This document shows, piece after piece, positions 23,410 through 35,009 of a DNA stretch of 64,000 nt (positions within the stretch are counted from its first letter, which is position 1; each line of letters starts with the position of its first letter). The notes under the pieces were generated by a model. That model did not search any database. It worked only from the letters and a program-made list of their open reading frames with translations, and was not told where the DNA came from. The DNA lies in contig CAXKVR010000003.1 in assembly GCA_964058845.1 (NCBI GenBank), positions 1 to 64,000 of the forward strand, written 5' to 3'. The position numbers and the translations under genes are program-made. The DNA comes from Carex sylvatica. Taxonomy: Eukaryota; Streptophyta; Magnoliopsida; Poales; Cyperaceae.

Positions 23410-24227
23410 GGGGACTTAGAAAAGAGAAGAAGTGGAATGCACCTGTGAATTTAAAATCAATGTAAAGGATTTAAATATGAATTCTCAGGCAAAGTCGGAA
23501 TAATAATGGATGTAAGAGCATATTCATCCCTGCAATTGATTAGCAACTGCATATGGCAGTTTGTACTTCCAGAGTAGCAACTTAAGCAAATATTCCTTAA
23601 AAAAATTTCAAATCAAATTTATTCTTGCAAGTCCCCCAGTTTTAACTTGTGGGATCCGTTCAATATTTTTCAGTTGGTTTATCACAACATATTATGTATG
23701 TGCTACAAATATTTACCCATGCAATTGGCTTGTCACAGACATAGTCTGTACCCTGTATGATCCATCTTAGAATGCAAAGCCTCTAACATTTCCAGTTCAG
23801 ATTGATTATTCCTCCATTGTAATTTTTTAAAATTTTGAAGCTTAAATCAACAGAATTGACAAAATGCCTACTGGTAGAGGTCCAGACCAAATTAAACAAG
23901 CATAACTAATGCCACAGCAATTCTCACTTCTCAGTATAGAAGCATCCAGAAAATGATGCTGGAATCTCTAAGAAATAAGTTGGAAATTCACTGACTGCGG
24001 ATAATTTGAATTCAGCTCACGAATTTTAACAACTGATAGTGGAATTCAGGATAAGGGTTGGCAATGAAATAAATGAATTACTGAACATGAACAAACAGCT
24101 TGAATTGGTATTTTATTTCTACTGTTCAGATTATACTGAGTACAAACTACAAACTTGTAGCTTTGTTTCGTTTCCAGACTCAGGCTTGAATTGGTATTTT
24201 ATTTCGGAAAAAGGACAATTTTTTTAC

Positions 24228-24560
24228 CTGTCAGTGAGAACAAATTCGGCCTCTCCTATCTTGTCTGACGCACATAAACGTAAATTGAGAGTGTCAAGGA
24301 GGAAGAGAGGGATATCGGAGCGGGGTAAGGAAGGACAGGGGAAATCCCCAAATCGCTATAAAGCGTGATGTTTCGCAAGGAGTTAAAGCGAGCGTGACAG
24401 CGTAGAGCTGTGACGGGAGAGCGAGAAGAGGTACGTCGGATAGAGAAATAGCGTTCGATGATTTGACAGGGAAGTAAAGGCCAAGCGACGGGATGAGGGG
24501 AAAAATCTCGTCCGAGGAGAGTGAAAACGGGGAACAGAAAAGAAAGAAAGAAAACCAAGG
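24228..24560 (-). other. LEC14B: Probable non-coding first exon (5' UTR) of LEC14B
   Basis: On the minus strand this block is pyrimidine-rich, and CTGACAG|GTAAAA at 24228/24227 makes a good donor. The matching acceptor TTCACAG|GTGC is at 23443/23442, leaving 33 bases of leader before the ATG. The start of transcription is not defined. A family A MITE begins within a few bases of the upstream edge. Confidence 0.5.
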
Positions 24561-24565
24561 TTGGA

Positions 24566-24800
24566 ACACGTATCCTCTGCATTAACTCAAAAGGGAATCT
24601 TTTTCAGTTGATGCAACGTATCCTCTGTATTAACTCAAAAGGTCATCTTTTGAGTTGATGCATTTTGATCGTCTGATTTTAACACAGGATATTTTCAATA
24701 TTAGTGCGGATCTAGTTCGCACGAATTTTGAAAGAATCAGATGGTTCAGATTCATTAACTCAAAAGATTCCTTTTGAGTTAATGCAGAGGATACGAATTC
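24566..24800. mobile_element. MITE family A, copy 3, at the LEC14B promoter
   Basis: TATCCTCTGCATTAACTC at 24571 is mirrored by GAGTTAATGCAGAGGATA ending 24793. The left end is partly duplicated (a second TATCCTCTGTATTAACTC at 24619). GGTTGGA flanks the element (24559-24565 and 24801-24807). It abuts the inferred first exon of LEC14B. Confidence 0.7.
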
Positions 24801-24807
24801 GGTTGGA

Positions 24808-25029
24808 CCAAAGTTGTGGCCTTAGAATGCGTATCATGTTGCCCACATATCAGCGATTCTTACATCTTAATGGTTGCCGATGGATGATTTTTTTTTTTTT
24901 TTTTTTTGAGCACCTAGCTCTCTTCCGTAATAATTTCTCATTTTATTTTTCAATTATTAATTATTTCAATAACTACTAATTAGAGAGACCACTTACTATT
25001 AGAAAACCATCTAATATCTAAAAAATTTT
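24808..25029. other. Short intergenic stretch
   Basis: Contains a T-run at about 24889-24907 and no gene. Confidence 0.4.
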
Positions 25030-25800
25030 ACAACTGGTGCGCACAAGTATTCATACATAATATATCCAGTATTTAAAAAAAACTGGACACGTTTTTAGAG
25101 ATGGATTTTTTTTCTCTGTTCAATTTAATCAATATTTCTGACGATCGGTGAAAATTTTTGCAAATCTAAAATCACGAATATTTTCTACATAATTTTATCT
25201 TTCAAATGAGATCCATGATGACATATTTTTTAATTATCTGTTGCACAAGTATTCATCATTATCGAGAAAGTATTCATCATCGTCGTGCAAGTGCAAATAT
25301 AAAAACTTGACACATCACTCATCCATCTTTTACACATTTTTAGAAGTGATTTTTTTTCTCCGTTCAATCTAATCAATATTTATCACGATCTGTGAGAAAT
25401 TTTGCAAATTTAAAACCACAAACGTTTTCTACACAATTTTATTTTTCAAATGAGATCCATGATGACATACTTTCGAGTTGACCATTGCACAAGTATTCAT
25501 CCATTATCGAGAAAGTATTCATTCTCGTCATGAGTGCAAATATAAAAACTGGACACATCGCTCATCCATCTTTTACACATTTTTAGATATGAGTTTTTTT
25601 TTTCTCCGTTCAATCTAACCAATATTTCTGACGATCTGTGAGGAATTTTATAAATCTAAAACCACGAATATATTCTACACAATTTTATCTTTCAAATGAG
25701 ATCCATGATGACATACTTTCGAGTTGTCCGTTGCATAAGTATTAATATCTTGTCACGCAAATATTCATACCTAAGATATCAAGTATTCATTCATATACGT
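25030..25800. repeat. About 245-bp tandem repeat, three units
   Basis: GAGATCCATGATGACATA occurs at 25208, 25452 and 25698. Each is preceded by TCTCCGTTCAATCTAA-type sequence and followed by AGTATTCATC motifs. Units are about 85-90% alike by eye and non-coding. Confidence 0.85.
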
Positions 25801-26342
25801 TGAAGTATTCACTCATATACCTCTATTTTTTTTTCAAAATTTATTTTGATGTCATTTACTTAGTATGAAGTGACCTAATTCACCATTAATAAAACTTTGT
25901 TCTTTGCAAAACTCGCTACTTCTGAATATAGATATGAAAGGGATTAATTGCATCCGCATATACAAAATTATTTTGATACGATCGACAGTGATGGATCTGA
26001 CCTGGTAAAGATGTCTCTAATATTCATTCATACACGTTGAAGTATTCATTTCCGGCAGAGGCATGCTTGATTGGAATGGAGTGGCGGGTGATCTCTGGCA
26101 AAACGTTCGCTAAAGCGGGAGCAGCAGGCATAGAAGGAAAAAACCAAGGCGAAAGTGTAAAAGGGAGGGAGCTTATCGATGAAAAAACAGAGGCAGATGA
26201 AGAAGTGGAATGCGAAGGTGGGAGATGGAGGTAGAGGCGGAGGTGGGAGAGAGAGGTGGGAGGCGGAGACGAAGGTGGGAGAGGGAGGTGAGAGAAGAAG
26301 ATGGAGGTGAAAGAGAAAAATGGAGGTGGAAGAAAAAGATAT
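25801..26342. other. Purine-rich non-coding stretch
   Basis: From about 26215 to 26340 the + strand is almost all G and A (GGAGGTGGGAGAGAGAGG and similar). Short ORFs on both strands are a by-product of this composition. The LTR retrotransposon inserted at its right edge. Confidence 0.5.
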
Positions 26343-27589
26343 TGGTTGTAGCAATAATCTTTTTTGTCTATTTGACTAATTTGCAAAACATATAATTATT
26401 GAATTTTATTATTTCTTCTATTTTTGAAAGATATACAGGTTCAAGTCAAATAAAATTGCAATATGGAATACTTGAACTGAAGAAATCATGAAGACACTTA
26501 TCAAGAATTTAAATTGTAAAATTATAAACTTGATAAAATACTTTTGATGTTGTTTCAACAAGATACAAACGTTCGTAACGTTTGTAAAACATTCTAACGA
26601 TTTAACCTGTAAGAAAACACTAATGAACAGCTTGATCAAACTTAGAAAGAATTACAAAAGTTATAACGTTTGTGAAAAAGTTATAACTTTTATGAAAAAT
26701 ATATGTGAGAAAGTTATAACGTTTTAAAAAGTTATAACGTTTTAAAAAGTTATAACGTTTTAAAAAGTTATAACGTTTGTAAAAAGTTATAACATTTTAT
26801 AAAAGTTATAACGTTTTCACAAAAGTTGTAATGTTTTAAAAAGTTTCAAACTTCAAAAATTTCTATTTTGATCAAGTTTTTACAGTGTTAAATCGTTGGT
26901 AATGTTTTATAATCGTTGGTAATATTTTGATCGATTTCAAAGCTGTCAGAAAATTAAAACCCTAAATCGCGTTTTGAACTAAAACATTGGTAATGTTTTA
27001 TAAAATATTGGTAACGTTTTATAAAATATTGGTAACGTTTTAGGTCAATCAGCTCATTAAACAGCTATTTCTATAAATAGGGCTTTCCTTCCAAAGCAAC
27101 CTAGTCGCCTCTTATATTGTAAAAATATATTTTCCGTGGGCTTGAGTTCCTCCATTGTTGTAAGAGCTTAAAACTTCAATATCCATCAAACAACCTCAAA
27201 TCCACTTCACTAATCTTGAGTTAGATTAGGTTAGAGTGAGCTTTTGAGTGTTTCTCTTGTGGAGATTTTTCTTTGAGACTTCATTATCTCCTTCTTGAGT
27301 TGGTCGTGTGACTTCCTTTGGTTGTAAGGGCTCGCCGGCTATCTCTAGTTGGTCGTGTGACTTCCCTTGATTGTAAGGGCTAATCGGTTCACAAGTTATA
27401 AACCTTTCGTATTGGGTAATAGAAAGACGCACCTAGAAGAGGTTGCGACGCCCCGGAGACGTAGGCCTTTGTTTTGCCGAACTCCGTTATCATTCCGCGT
27501 GTTAATTTTTTCTAAACTCATCTATTTACTTTTAATTTTAATTATTTTCAATTTTTAGAGCAATTAGTGGTGCCCATATAGTTCAACCA
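26343..27589 (+). repeat. 5' LTR of the gag-only retrotransposon
   Basis: 1247 bp. TATA-like CTATAAATAG is at 27071-27080. Upstream of it (about 26650-26850) nine copies of GTTATAACGTTTT with spacers form a tandem array, followed by TCGTTGGTAACGTTTT motifs (26890-27040). Confidence 0.85.
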
Positions 27590-27653
27590 AGTGGCATCAG
27601 AGCAAGTTACTCAAATTAAGACACACTTAATTAGAGTTAGATCAACTTGACAA

Positions 27654-28352
27654 ATGATACCCTATAGACCTGTGAATGAACCCCTAATTTTTGGTAATAC
27701 AACCAAAAAATTTATGCATTGGAAGAAAATCATGAATAATTACCTAAACATTATTGAGATATGGTATGTGGTTGACAAGGGGTATACACCAAAATTCACC
27801 CCCATTCCTACCAATAGTGCCAATAATTCTAAAATCGAGACTCCCGAATCCAAACAAATCAAGAAAGACAATGATCTTGCAACCAATGCCATATTTAACT
27901 TGGTTAGTGAATCGATTGTCTCAATCTTTGGTAGTTTTTCAATCGCAAAAGAAATGTGGGATGCTCTTGTAAACCGATATGAAAATAATACCTAAATTAA
28001 ACGTACCAAGATAACCGATTTAGAAGCTAAATTTGAAAACTTTAAGGTTGAAGATGGTAAAAGCATTGAGGATATGTATAATAGACTTATGCATATACAA
28101 AATGAATTTATTGAAATGGGAGAACCGCTTTCTAACGATAAAATTATAGGAAAACAATCCGCAAAGCTAAAGCAAAATTCAAAATCAAAATCCATAGCAT
28201 TTCCGGCACAAAACCGCAACATTCCTAGCTCTTCAAATACTCAAATGACACATTTCTCAATAAGAATGACCATAAATCATCCAAAGATGTCATTCTCTTG
28301 TCCAAAATATTTGAAGGCATGCTTGATTTTGAAAGCAAATTGCCAAAAATAA
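27654..28352 (+). pseudogene. Retrotransposon gag (UBN2/Copia-type), broken
   Basis: One frame runs from ATG 27654 to 28352 but is cut by a TAA at 27993-27995. Before the stop, FMHWKKIMNNYLNIIEIWYV and AKEMWDALVNRYE match the N-terminal Copia gag pattern. After it, KITDLEAKFENFKVEDGKSI continues the same domain in the same frame. No zinc knuckle or pol follows. Confidence 0.75.
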
Positions 28353-28934
28353 AAGGGAAGATTAAACAATGTATATGTTAGTTATTAACCCAAAAATAAT
28401 TAATATATACTCTTGTAGATGTGTTTGACTGCAACTCATAAAGAAAATACTTTGATCATTGATAGTTGTTGCACACAAATATTACGGATAATTCAAACTC
28501 TGCATAATTATGAAATACGTTTTTGCAACGTACCAATTATGTATGACAACACTAGTGCTATAATAATTTCCAAAAATCCTTGATTTGCTATGTTATTGGT
28601 AATGTATGAATTGTTGCATGCTTTATTCGTCTTTATTGACAATCATTGATTAAAATTGTAATTGTTAAATGGATATGTCAATATTTTTAATTGAATCATA
28701 AATGATTTTCTCAATTATTAATTATCTTTTATATATTACTAAATTGAGGGGGGAGTGCATATTTTGAAATGTGCTTATTTTTTTTCATTTCGTCGATTTT
28801 CAAAAGGGAGAGAAATTGGTACCAAATTCTAGACATGCAAAATAACAATTGGGTAAGCCAAATTGGGAAAAAAAAATGATTTATGCACTAACTCGCATTG
28901 TATGTTTTACAAATCGTCAAAAGGGAGAGATTGC

Positions 28935-30012
28935 TGGTTGTAGCAATAATATTTTTCGTCTATTTGACTAATTTGAAAAATATACAATTATTGAATTTTA
29001 TGATTTCTTCTATTTTTGAAAGATATACAGGTTCAAGTCAATTGAAATTGCAATATGGAATACTTGAACTGAAAAAATCATGAAGACACTTATCAAGAAT
29101 TTAAATTGTAAAATTGTAAATTTGGTAAAGTGCTTTTGATGTTGTTTCAACAAGATACAAACGTTGGTAACGTTTGTAAAACGTTTTAACAATTTAACCT
29201 GTAAGAAAACACTGATGAACAGCTTGATCAAACTTAGAAGGAATTACAAAAGTTATAACTTTTTCACAAAAGTTATAACGTTTTATAAAAGTTATAACGT
29301 TTTAAAAAGTTTCAAACTTCAGAAATTTCTATTTTGATCAAGTTTTTACAGTGTTAAATCGTTGGTAACGTTTTATAATCGTTGGTAACGTTTTGATCGA
29401 TTTCGAAGCTGTCTGAAAATTAAAACCCGAAATTGCATTTCGAACTAAAATGTTGGTAATATTTTATAAAATGTTGGTAACGTTTTAGGTCAATCAGCTC
29501 ATTAAACAGCTGTTTCTATAAATAGGGCTTTGGGATTTCTTTCCAAAGCAACCTAGCCGCCTCTTACATTGCAAAAATCTATTTTATGTGAGCTTGAGTT
29601 CCTCTATTGTTGTGAGAGCTTAAAACTTCAATATCCATCAAACAACCTCAAATCCATTTCACTAATCTTGAGTTAAATTAGATTAGAGTGAGCTTTTGAG
29701 TATTTTTCTTGTGGAGATTTTTCTTTGAGACTTCGTTTTCTCCTTCTTGAGTTGTTCGTGTAACTTTTCTTGGTTGTAAGGACTCGCCGGCTCTCATATC
29801 TAGTTGGCTGTGTGACTTTCCTTGGTTGTAAGGTCTCATCGGTTCACAAGTTATAAATCTTTCATATTGGGTAATAGAAATGCGCACCTAGAAGAGGTTG
29901 CGACGCCCCGGAGATGTAGGTATTGTCAATTTTCTCTAAACTCATTTATTTACTTTTAATTACAATTATTTTCAGTTTTTAGAGCAATTAGTGGTGCTCA
30001 TATAGGTTAACA
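28935..30012 (+). repeat. 3' LTR of the gag-only retrotransposon
   Basis: 1078 bp, collinear with the 5' LTR. It is shorter because the GTTATAACGTTTT array has only three copies (about 29240-29310) and because a short block after GATGTAGGTATTG is deleted. CTATAAATAG is at 29516-29525. Confidence 0.85.
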
Positions 30013-31309
30013 AAAGATAGAAAGACGAAAGAAATAAAGGTTGTTAAAAATGATAGTTATAGTTAAAATAGAAAGTTAATTGGGAGATGAAATGGGGATG
30101 GATAGATGGGAAAAATTATAATTACTTTTTTTATAATTTTTAATTGTTTTTAAATTTAGGTCTTGTTTTTATTACGATGTTTAAATTATACATTTATTCA
30201 ATTGACGAGACATGTTTAGTTATTATTATTTACAGTTATCATTGTTTTAGATCAGTTGTTAATGTTTAAGTTCTTGATTACTTATTTTGTTTTATTATTT
30301 TGCATGTACATTTAAGGTGCTTGATTGATGTATTTGTTTCATTGATTAATTTGAGTAAATTTAGCGTGTGCAACGTGCTATGCTTATTAAAAGAGTTTGG
30401 GGAGCATAATTCTAAAATTTGTTGAATTTATTTTAAATGGAAGATTCAAAATCATTGAAAATACTTTACAAGTATTGTGTGTACATGCAAAATTTAATTT
30501 TTTTTAATTTATTCAGTACAGAGTCAAGCGATAAAAAAATGAAGTTCTATGAATTATTTTTACCGCCTAACTTTATAGTAAGTGAATTCAAAACAAAATT
30601 TTACATGTACACGCGTCACTTTTAAAGTAGATTGACTTTAATAATTTAGATTCATCTTATATATTTTGAAATTATATTCACCAAACTCTCTCAGTAAGCA
30701 TAATACACGCTGCTAAACTAACTTTGCTCAATTAAACTTGTCTTCAATTGTTATCCTTGATTGTTTATTATTATTTTCTTTTATATTGTTCATTCTATTT
30801 CTTTTGAATTAAAATTTTAATTGGTTCCAAGTTTTACGAGGGAGGCTACGGTATTTTGCAAATAGCACACCAATCTCTAATGTGAATTTATATTTATATT
30901 TTTAAAGTTTAAATAATTAATTTAAACCGTTTAATGCGATCTTTATATAAAAAATGCACTTTTATATCAAATTTTATTACTATTTTTTCAAATAAGTAGA
31001 AAATCAAGATATTAACAAATTTCTGTCAATTTTTAACAAATCAAACCACATAATTTTGACATCAAATGGTAATGAGTATAGAACGGTCCCGATTTAGGTC
31101 CAGCCGGACCAAAAGAAATCCGACAGCTAATAATTGAAGAATAGAAGTTATTTTTTGAGATTCGTGCGAAGTTAAAGAACGGTGCCGATTGAGGAATTCT
31201 ACACTGAGGGGATCCGCGATCGATCAGGTTTTCCACCCTGCTTGGAAGTTTATTAGAAACCCCTTCTCCCGTGCGCTATCCGGTGGCGGCTTGGCGTGCT
31301 CGCCTCTCG
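30013..31309. other. Intergenic upstream of the PPR gene, with a decayed MITE C
   Basis: About 30375-30705 is a foldback related to family C (AGAGTTTGGGGAGCATAAT ... CACCAAACTCTCT). From 30830 to 31030 there is half an E-like arm (TTTAAACCGTTTAATGCGATC, AAATAAGTAGAAAATCA). The last 150 bases are low-copy leader or promoter sequence. Confidence 0.45.
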
Positions 31310-33086
31310 ATGGCAAGGAGCCCCCTCTCAAGACCTCGTTCTCTCTACTACCTTTTCTCTCCCCACTGCCGCCTGTGCCACCGCGATCCCACCTCCTCTC
31401 TTCTCTCCCTCGAACCCACCCCCGATCACGCACCTCCTCAACCCACCCATTCCTTTCTCCTTCAATCTTCCTCCTCTTGCCGCGCTTCTAATTCCATTCC
31501 TCGGGCCTCAACTCTCAGCACTGCCGACCACACTCGCTCGACGATTATTTCTCTTGCGAAGGAGATTCTTTGTTCAGCTAACGATGCCTCGTCTCATCTG
31601 GCATCATTGCTTGAATCAGACTCGGTCAGATCGATTGTACGCCTCTCTATTGATGACTTTCTCTTCCTCCAGTTGCTCTCCTTGTTTAAACCTCGACCAC
31701 GGCTCGTTCTTCAGGTACTCTTTGTTTCGTGCTTGTTTTTGTTCTTACCTGATTCTAGCATTTCTACTGTTCGTATCATATTTCAAATTTTGATTGGCGA
31801 GAAGCATAGTTCGAACTGAAAGATATATTTTTTATAATAGATGAACAGTAGCCAAAGATTAGTTTCCTTGTGTTTCTTTGCAGAAAATTTCAATTTACCC
31901 TACCAGTAACTGAGAAGTAGCTCTTGGAGTACCATTCGTGCAAAAATTTGTATCCAAATTAAGAGCATTTGTTTTCCAGATTATTTATTGGAGAAGGAAT
32001 CTGCCAGATTCTCCTCCTCTTACAACAGAGGAGTATGCATCAGCCATAGCTCGGGCTGGCCGGGCCCATAACCTTTCTCTTGCTGTCAAATTATTCTACG
32101 AGTCTATTTCTACTGCTAGGGATTGCATCCTCTACAATGCACTCATGACTGCATTCATGTACAATAGTGAACTCAGCTATACCATCTCTTTGTTTGATAA
32201 ATTAAAAAATAAAACAAAATTTGGGCCAGACAGTGTATCATATAATATTCTCCTATCCCTCTATAGCTTCAACACCTTAGTCGATCAGATGGAGTCAGTT
32301 CTCAGTGCTATGGATTCATCCGGCGTACCACGCACTGCTCAAACCTACAACATATTGATGTGTGGGTATTTGAGAAGCAAAAGATGGGATGAGATGGAGA
32401 GAATATTTAGTTCTTTGAAGGAGCCTGATGTGAGAATATGTCTTTTGATGCTACGTGGCTATGCTATTGCCGGCAGACTGGAGAAAATGGAAAAGCTGTA
32501 CAAGTTGGTAAAGGAGGAGGTACATGCTCAACAGAGGTCGTTAATTCGGGCCATGATTTGTGCATACAGCAAGGTCAGAGGTGAGTCTAGTCTCAGAAAG
32601 ATTGTAGAATTGGTTAGATTAATTAGAGCCGAAGATTATTTCCCACATGATCATGTAGTTCTGATTAAGTTTTATGCTAAAGAAGGCTCAATAGATGAGA
32701 TGGAGAGACTCATTGTTGATGCATGTAAAAGGAACATAGTCATAAGGTCAGTTCGTGTTATGAGGATAATTCTTGCTGTCTATTATAAGGGTGGTGATGT
32801 TGACCGGCTTGATCACTTCATCAAACAAGCCGAGAAAGCAGGTTGGAGTCTGTGCAAGGATCTGTACCGGTGCAAGATGATATTGCACTCACGCCTAGGA
32901 CGGTTAAGGGAGATGTGTTGTGTAGTTGATAAGATGGATTCGTATTGGCCGATGCGGGATAGATATACTCTTAAGGTACTATACAAAGGGTTTTCTAATG
33001 CTGGGAGGAGGTTGGAGATGGATATGGTAATTGGTTTGATGTTTAAATATGGGTTTCAGTTTCCTAGAGAAGCAGTAATGCAGTAA
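31310..33086 (+). CDS. Pentatricopeptide-repeat protein, At2g30780 type, two exons
   Basis: Exons 31310-31714 and 31980-33086, 503 aa. The donor is TTCAG|GTACTC and the acceptor TTTTCCAG|ATTATT, both phase 0. The junction reads LVLQ-IIYWRRN, matching the family's WRR...TTEEYA block. The first 80 residues are rich in S, P and R and poor in acidic residues, as in a mitochondrial or plastid transit peptide. Degenerate P-type PPR helices follow (YNALMTAF, about 187; PDSVSYNILLSLY, about 218; TAQTYNILMCGYL, about 254; VRICLLMLRGYA, about 286). AGW(S/R)(L/I)C-LY-CKM is family-conserved. It probably binds organellar RNA; the target is unknown. No E, DYW or SMR domain is present. ATG 31310 is the first in-frame ATG. 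Confidence 0.88.
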
Positions 33087-34676
33087 ATTGGTAGTTGGAG
33101 TTTGTTTGAAAGAAAAGGAGATTTGATCCTGTCTTTTTTGGGTCATCTAGCAATTTGCTAAGGTGATATTATGACCTCAACTTTTAATTTACTTTGTCTT
33201 AATATTAGATGAGCTAAGTCATATTAATGTTGAGAAGACCGATAACCAGCTTGTTCTCTATAACCTTATTTCCATGCACCCGTTACGGATAGAGTAAGGA
33301 ATCTTTCCTGAAACAATATTTGTGAAAGTTTCTATTCCTCATAGTTCACTTGCATGTTAATTCCTTGGGTTGGAGAATTTAATTATATGAAAGTAATAAA
33401 GCTAACTACACGTACTCTAATATTTTATCATGAAAATTATCTTTGTGGTTTGCAAATTGTGCTATTATAGAAATGTCCTTGTTTTGGCATTCAATATTCA
33501 TTTTTAGTGCTGCTTATCACAACCCTCCAAAAAATAAACTGAAAATGTGTGTACACAATGGTTATTGTAAATGTAAAACACTAAAGTATATCGACACATA
33601 TAGTGGTAAAAGTAAACAAAAAAAAGAAAGGAAGAGCCAAAAACATGGATACTTGAAATGGTTTTGTTTTTAATTGTCTAATCTGAATTTTTCTTTTTGG
33701 TTGACAGTGTAAAACCCTGAGATTTTGACCAGTAGTAAACCTGCTTGAAGAAGGCCTGATCTGGTATGTTGTTCGTACCTTCTCAATCACAGAAATGTGA
33801 GTTATTTGTAGTATTAGAACTTAGGAATCCTTCAAAGTTTCTTTCAATGCTTGCTTCACTTTCAGTTATATCAAATACTAGCCTCAGTTTTGATAATCAA
33901 AGGCAGAGCTAATAAAGTTCTTATTCCGTTTGTTTAATTTCATTTTTAAAATTGTCAACAATTTTGTTTGCTCTATTTGAGCAAAGTATATTTATTAGTT
34001 GTAGATATTCTTTTTTATTTACAAAAATGAGAGAAATAATCACTTTTTTTTCCACTGTATTGTTATTGTTTTTTAAATCAGGGATCAGTTAACAATGGTT
34101 ATTTTGACAATATTGACAATATTGACAATGATTTTAAAAAAACCCAAATAAAAATTAAAATTGAGAAGTATATAGTATGTTATTGGACACAGATAGTCTC
34201 TAACAATCAAGGACCGTTAATTTTGAATTTCACACTAGATGTACATTGAATATAACACTAAATCAAGTAGTTTTTGTAGACATGATATGTGGATAATGTA
34301 GATTGTATATAATGTTGAATTTTATAATTAAGCTTTATTTTTTTAAGATTGTCAAAATTGTCAATACATTTTGGATTTTGGTCTGCTTATACTCTTTTTC
34401 ATCAATGGTTGCTCATATTTGAACACACTGAAGTTTACTGGTTAGGTGTATGTAACAAGGAGCTTCTATATGACTGCGTCACTGACAGCTGGGACTGGTA
34501 ACTATTTAAATTTTGGGAGTTCTCTTCATTTTGTGTAGATCTCATATTCAGTGACATGAACAGTAAGAACTTCCCTGTACAATTAACAGAAAATCCTTAC
34601 CGATTTAGAAAGAAATTGGAAAATTTTATTATTTAATGTAATGCAATACTAGAAATGAAAGCGTTTTTCTTTTGCC
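33087..34676. other. 3' flank of the PPR gene, intergenic
   Basis: AT-rich, with a short TATTGACAA triplication near 34102-34128. No second gene seen. Confidence 0.45.
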
Positions 34677-34685
34677 CAGCTAATG

Positions 34686-35000
34686 GAATTTTTTCTAGAA
34701 ACCATAAATAAATAAATAAATAGATTTTACCAAATCATTTTTACAAAAATCATAAGAATTGAGATGTCATTTCTCATTTTTTTTTTTTCCGTAATGTCAA
34801 ATTCGATCCGAGTTGTTTTCACATATTTCGAAAAAAAAATACGTTAAATTTTTTTGAAAATATGTCGGACCGAATTGCCATTTCGGTTAAAAAAAAAAAA
34901 ATCGGACTGAGATGATATTTTAGTTCTTCTGGTTTTTAAAAAAAAAATAATAATGATAGTTTTATAATTTTTTTTTAATTATGGTTTATAAAAAAAAATT
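34686..35000. mobile_element. Mutator-type MITE family D, copy 3
   Basis: The exact 9-mer CAGCTAATG flanks it at 34677-34685 and 35001-35009. Ends are GAATTTTTTCTAGAAACCAT and ATGGTTTATAAAAAAAAATT. The CCGAATTGCCATTTCGG palindrome is internal. 315 bp. Confidence 0.88.
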
Positions 35001-35009
35001 CAGCTAATG

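Larger units (their letters stand above)
26343..30012 (+). mobile_element. Gag-only Copia-type LTR retrotransposon
   Basis: The 5' LTR is 26343-27589 (TGGTTGTAGC ... TTCAACCA) and the 3' LTR is 28935-30012 (TGGTTGTAGC ... GGTTAACA). TGGCATCAGAGC at 27592-27603 is one mismatch from the usual initiator-Met tRNA primer site. AAAAGGGAGAGA at 28919-28930 is the polypurine tract. AAAGATA lies one base before the 5' LTR (26335-26341) and directly after the 3' LTR (30013-30019), a likely target duplication. The 1.3-kb interior has a broken gag and no protease, integrase or reverse transcriptase, so it could move only with help. A solo LTR of the same family is at 12271-15404. Confidence 0.85.

Noticed and set aside
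24256..24582. Overlapping 108- and 91-codon minus-strand frames
   Set aside because: They lie in a pyrimidine-rich block best read as the LEC14B 5' UTR exon, ending at a good donor; two frames are open at once, as expected from composition.
26046..26395. Frames on both strands in the purine-rich block
   Set aside because: Composition-driven; no conserved domain and simultaneous open frames on both strands.
31271..31309. Earlier start for the PPR protein
   Set aside because: The codon at 31271 is GTG; ATG 31310 is the first normal start and leads into a transit-peptide-like region.
31938..31979. Separate PPR gene starting in the intron
   Set aside because: The codon at 31938 is GTG and the 14 residues before 31980 are intron; splicing 31714 to 31980 restores the family motif WRR.
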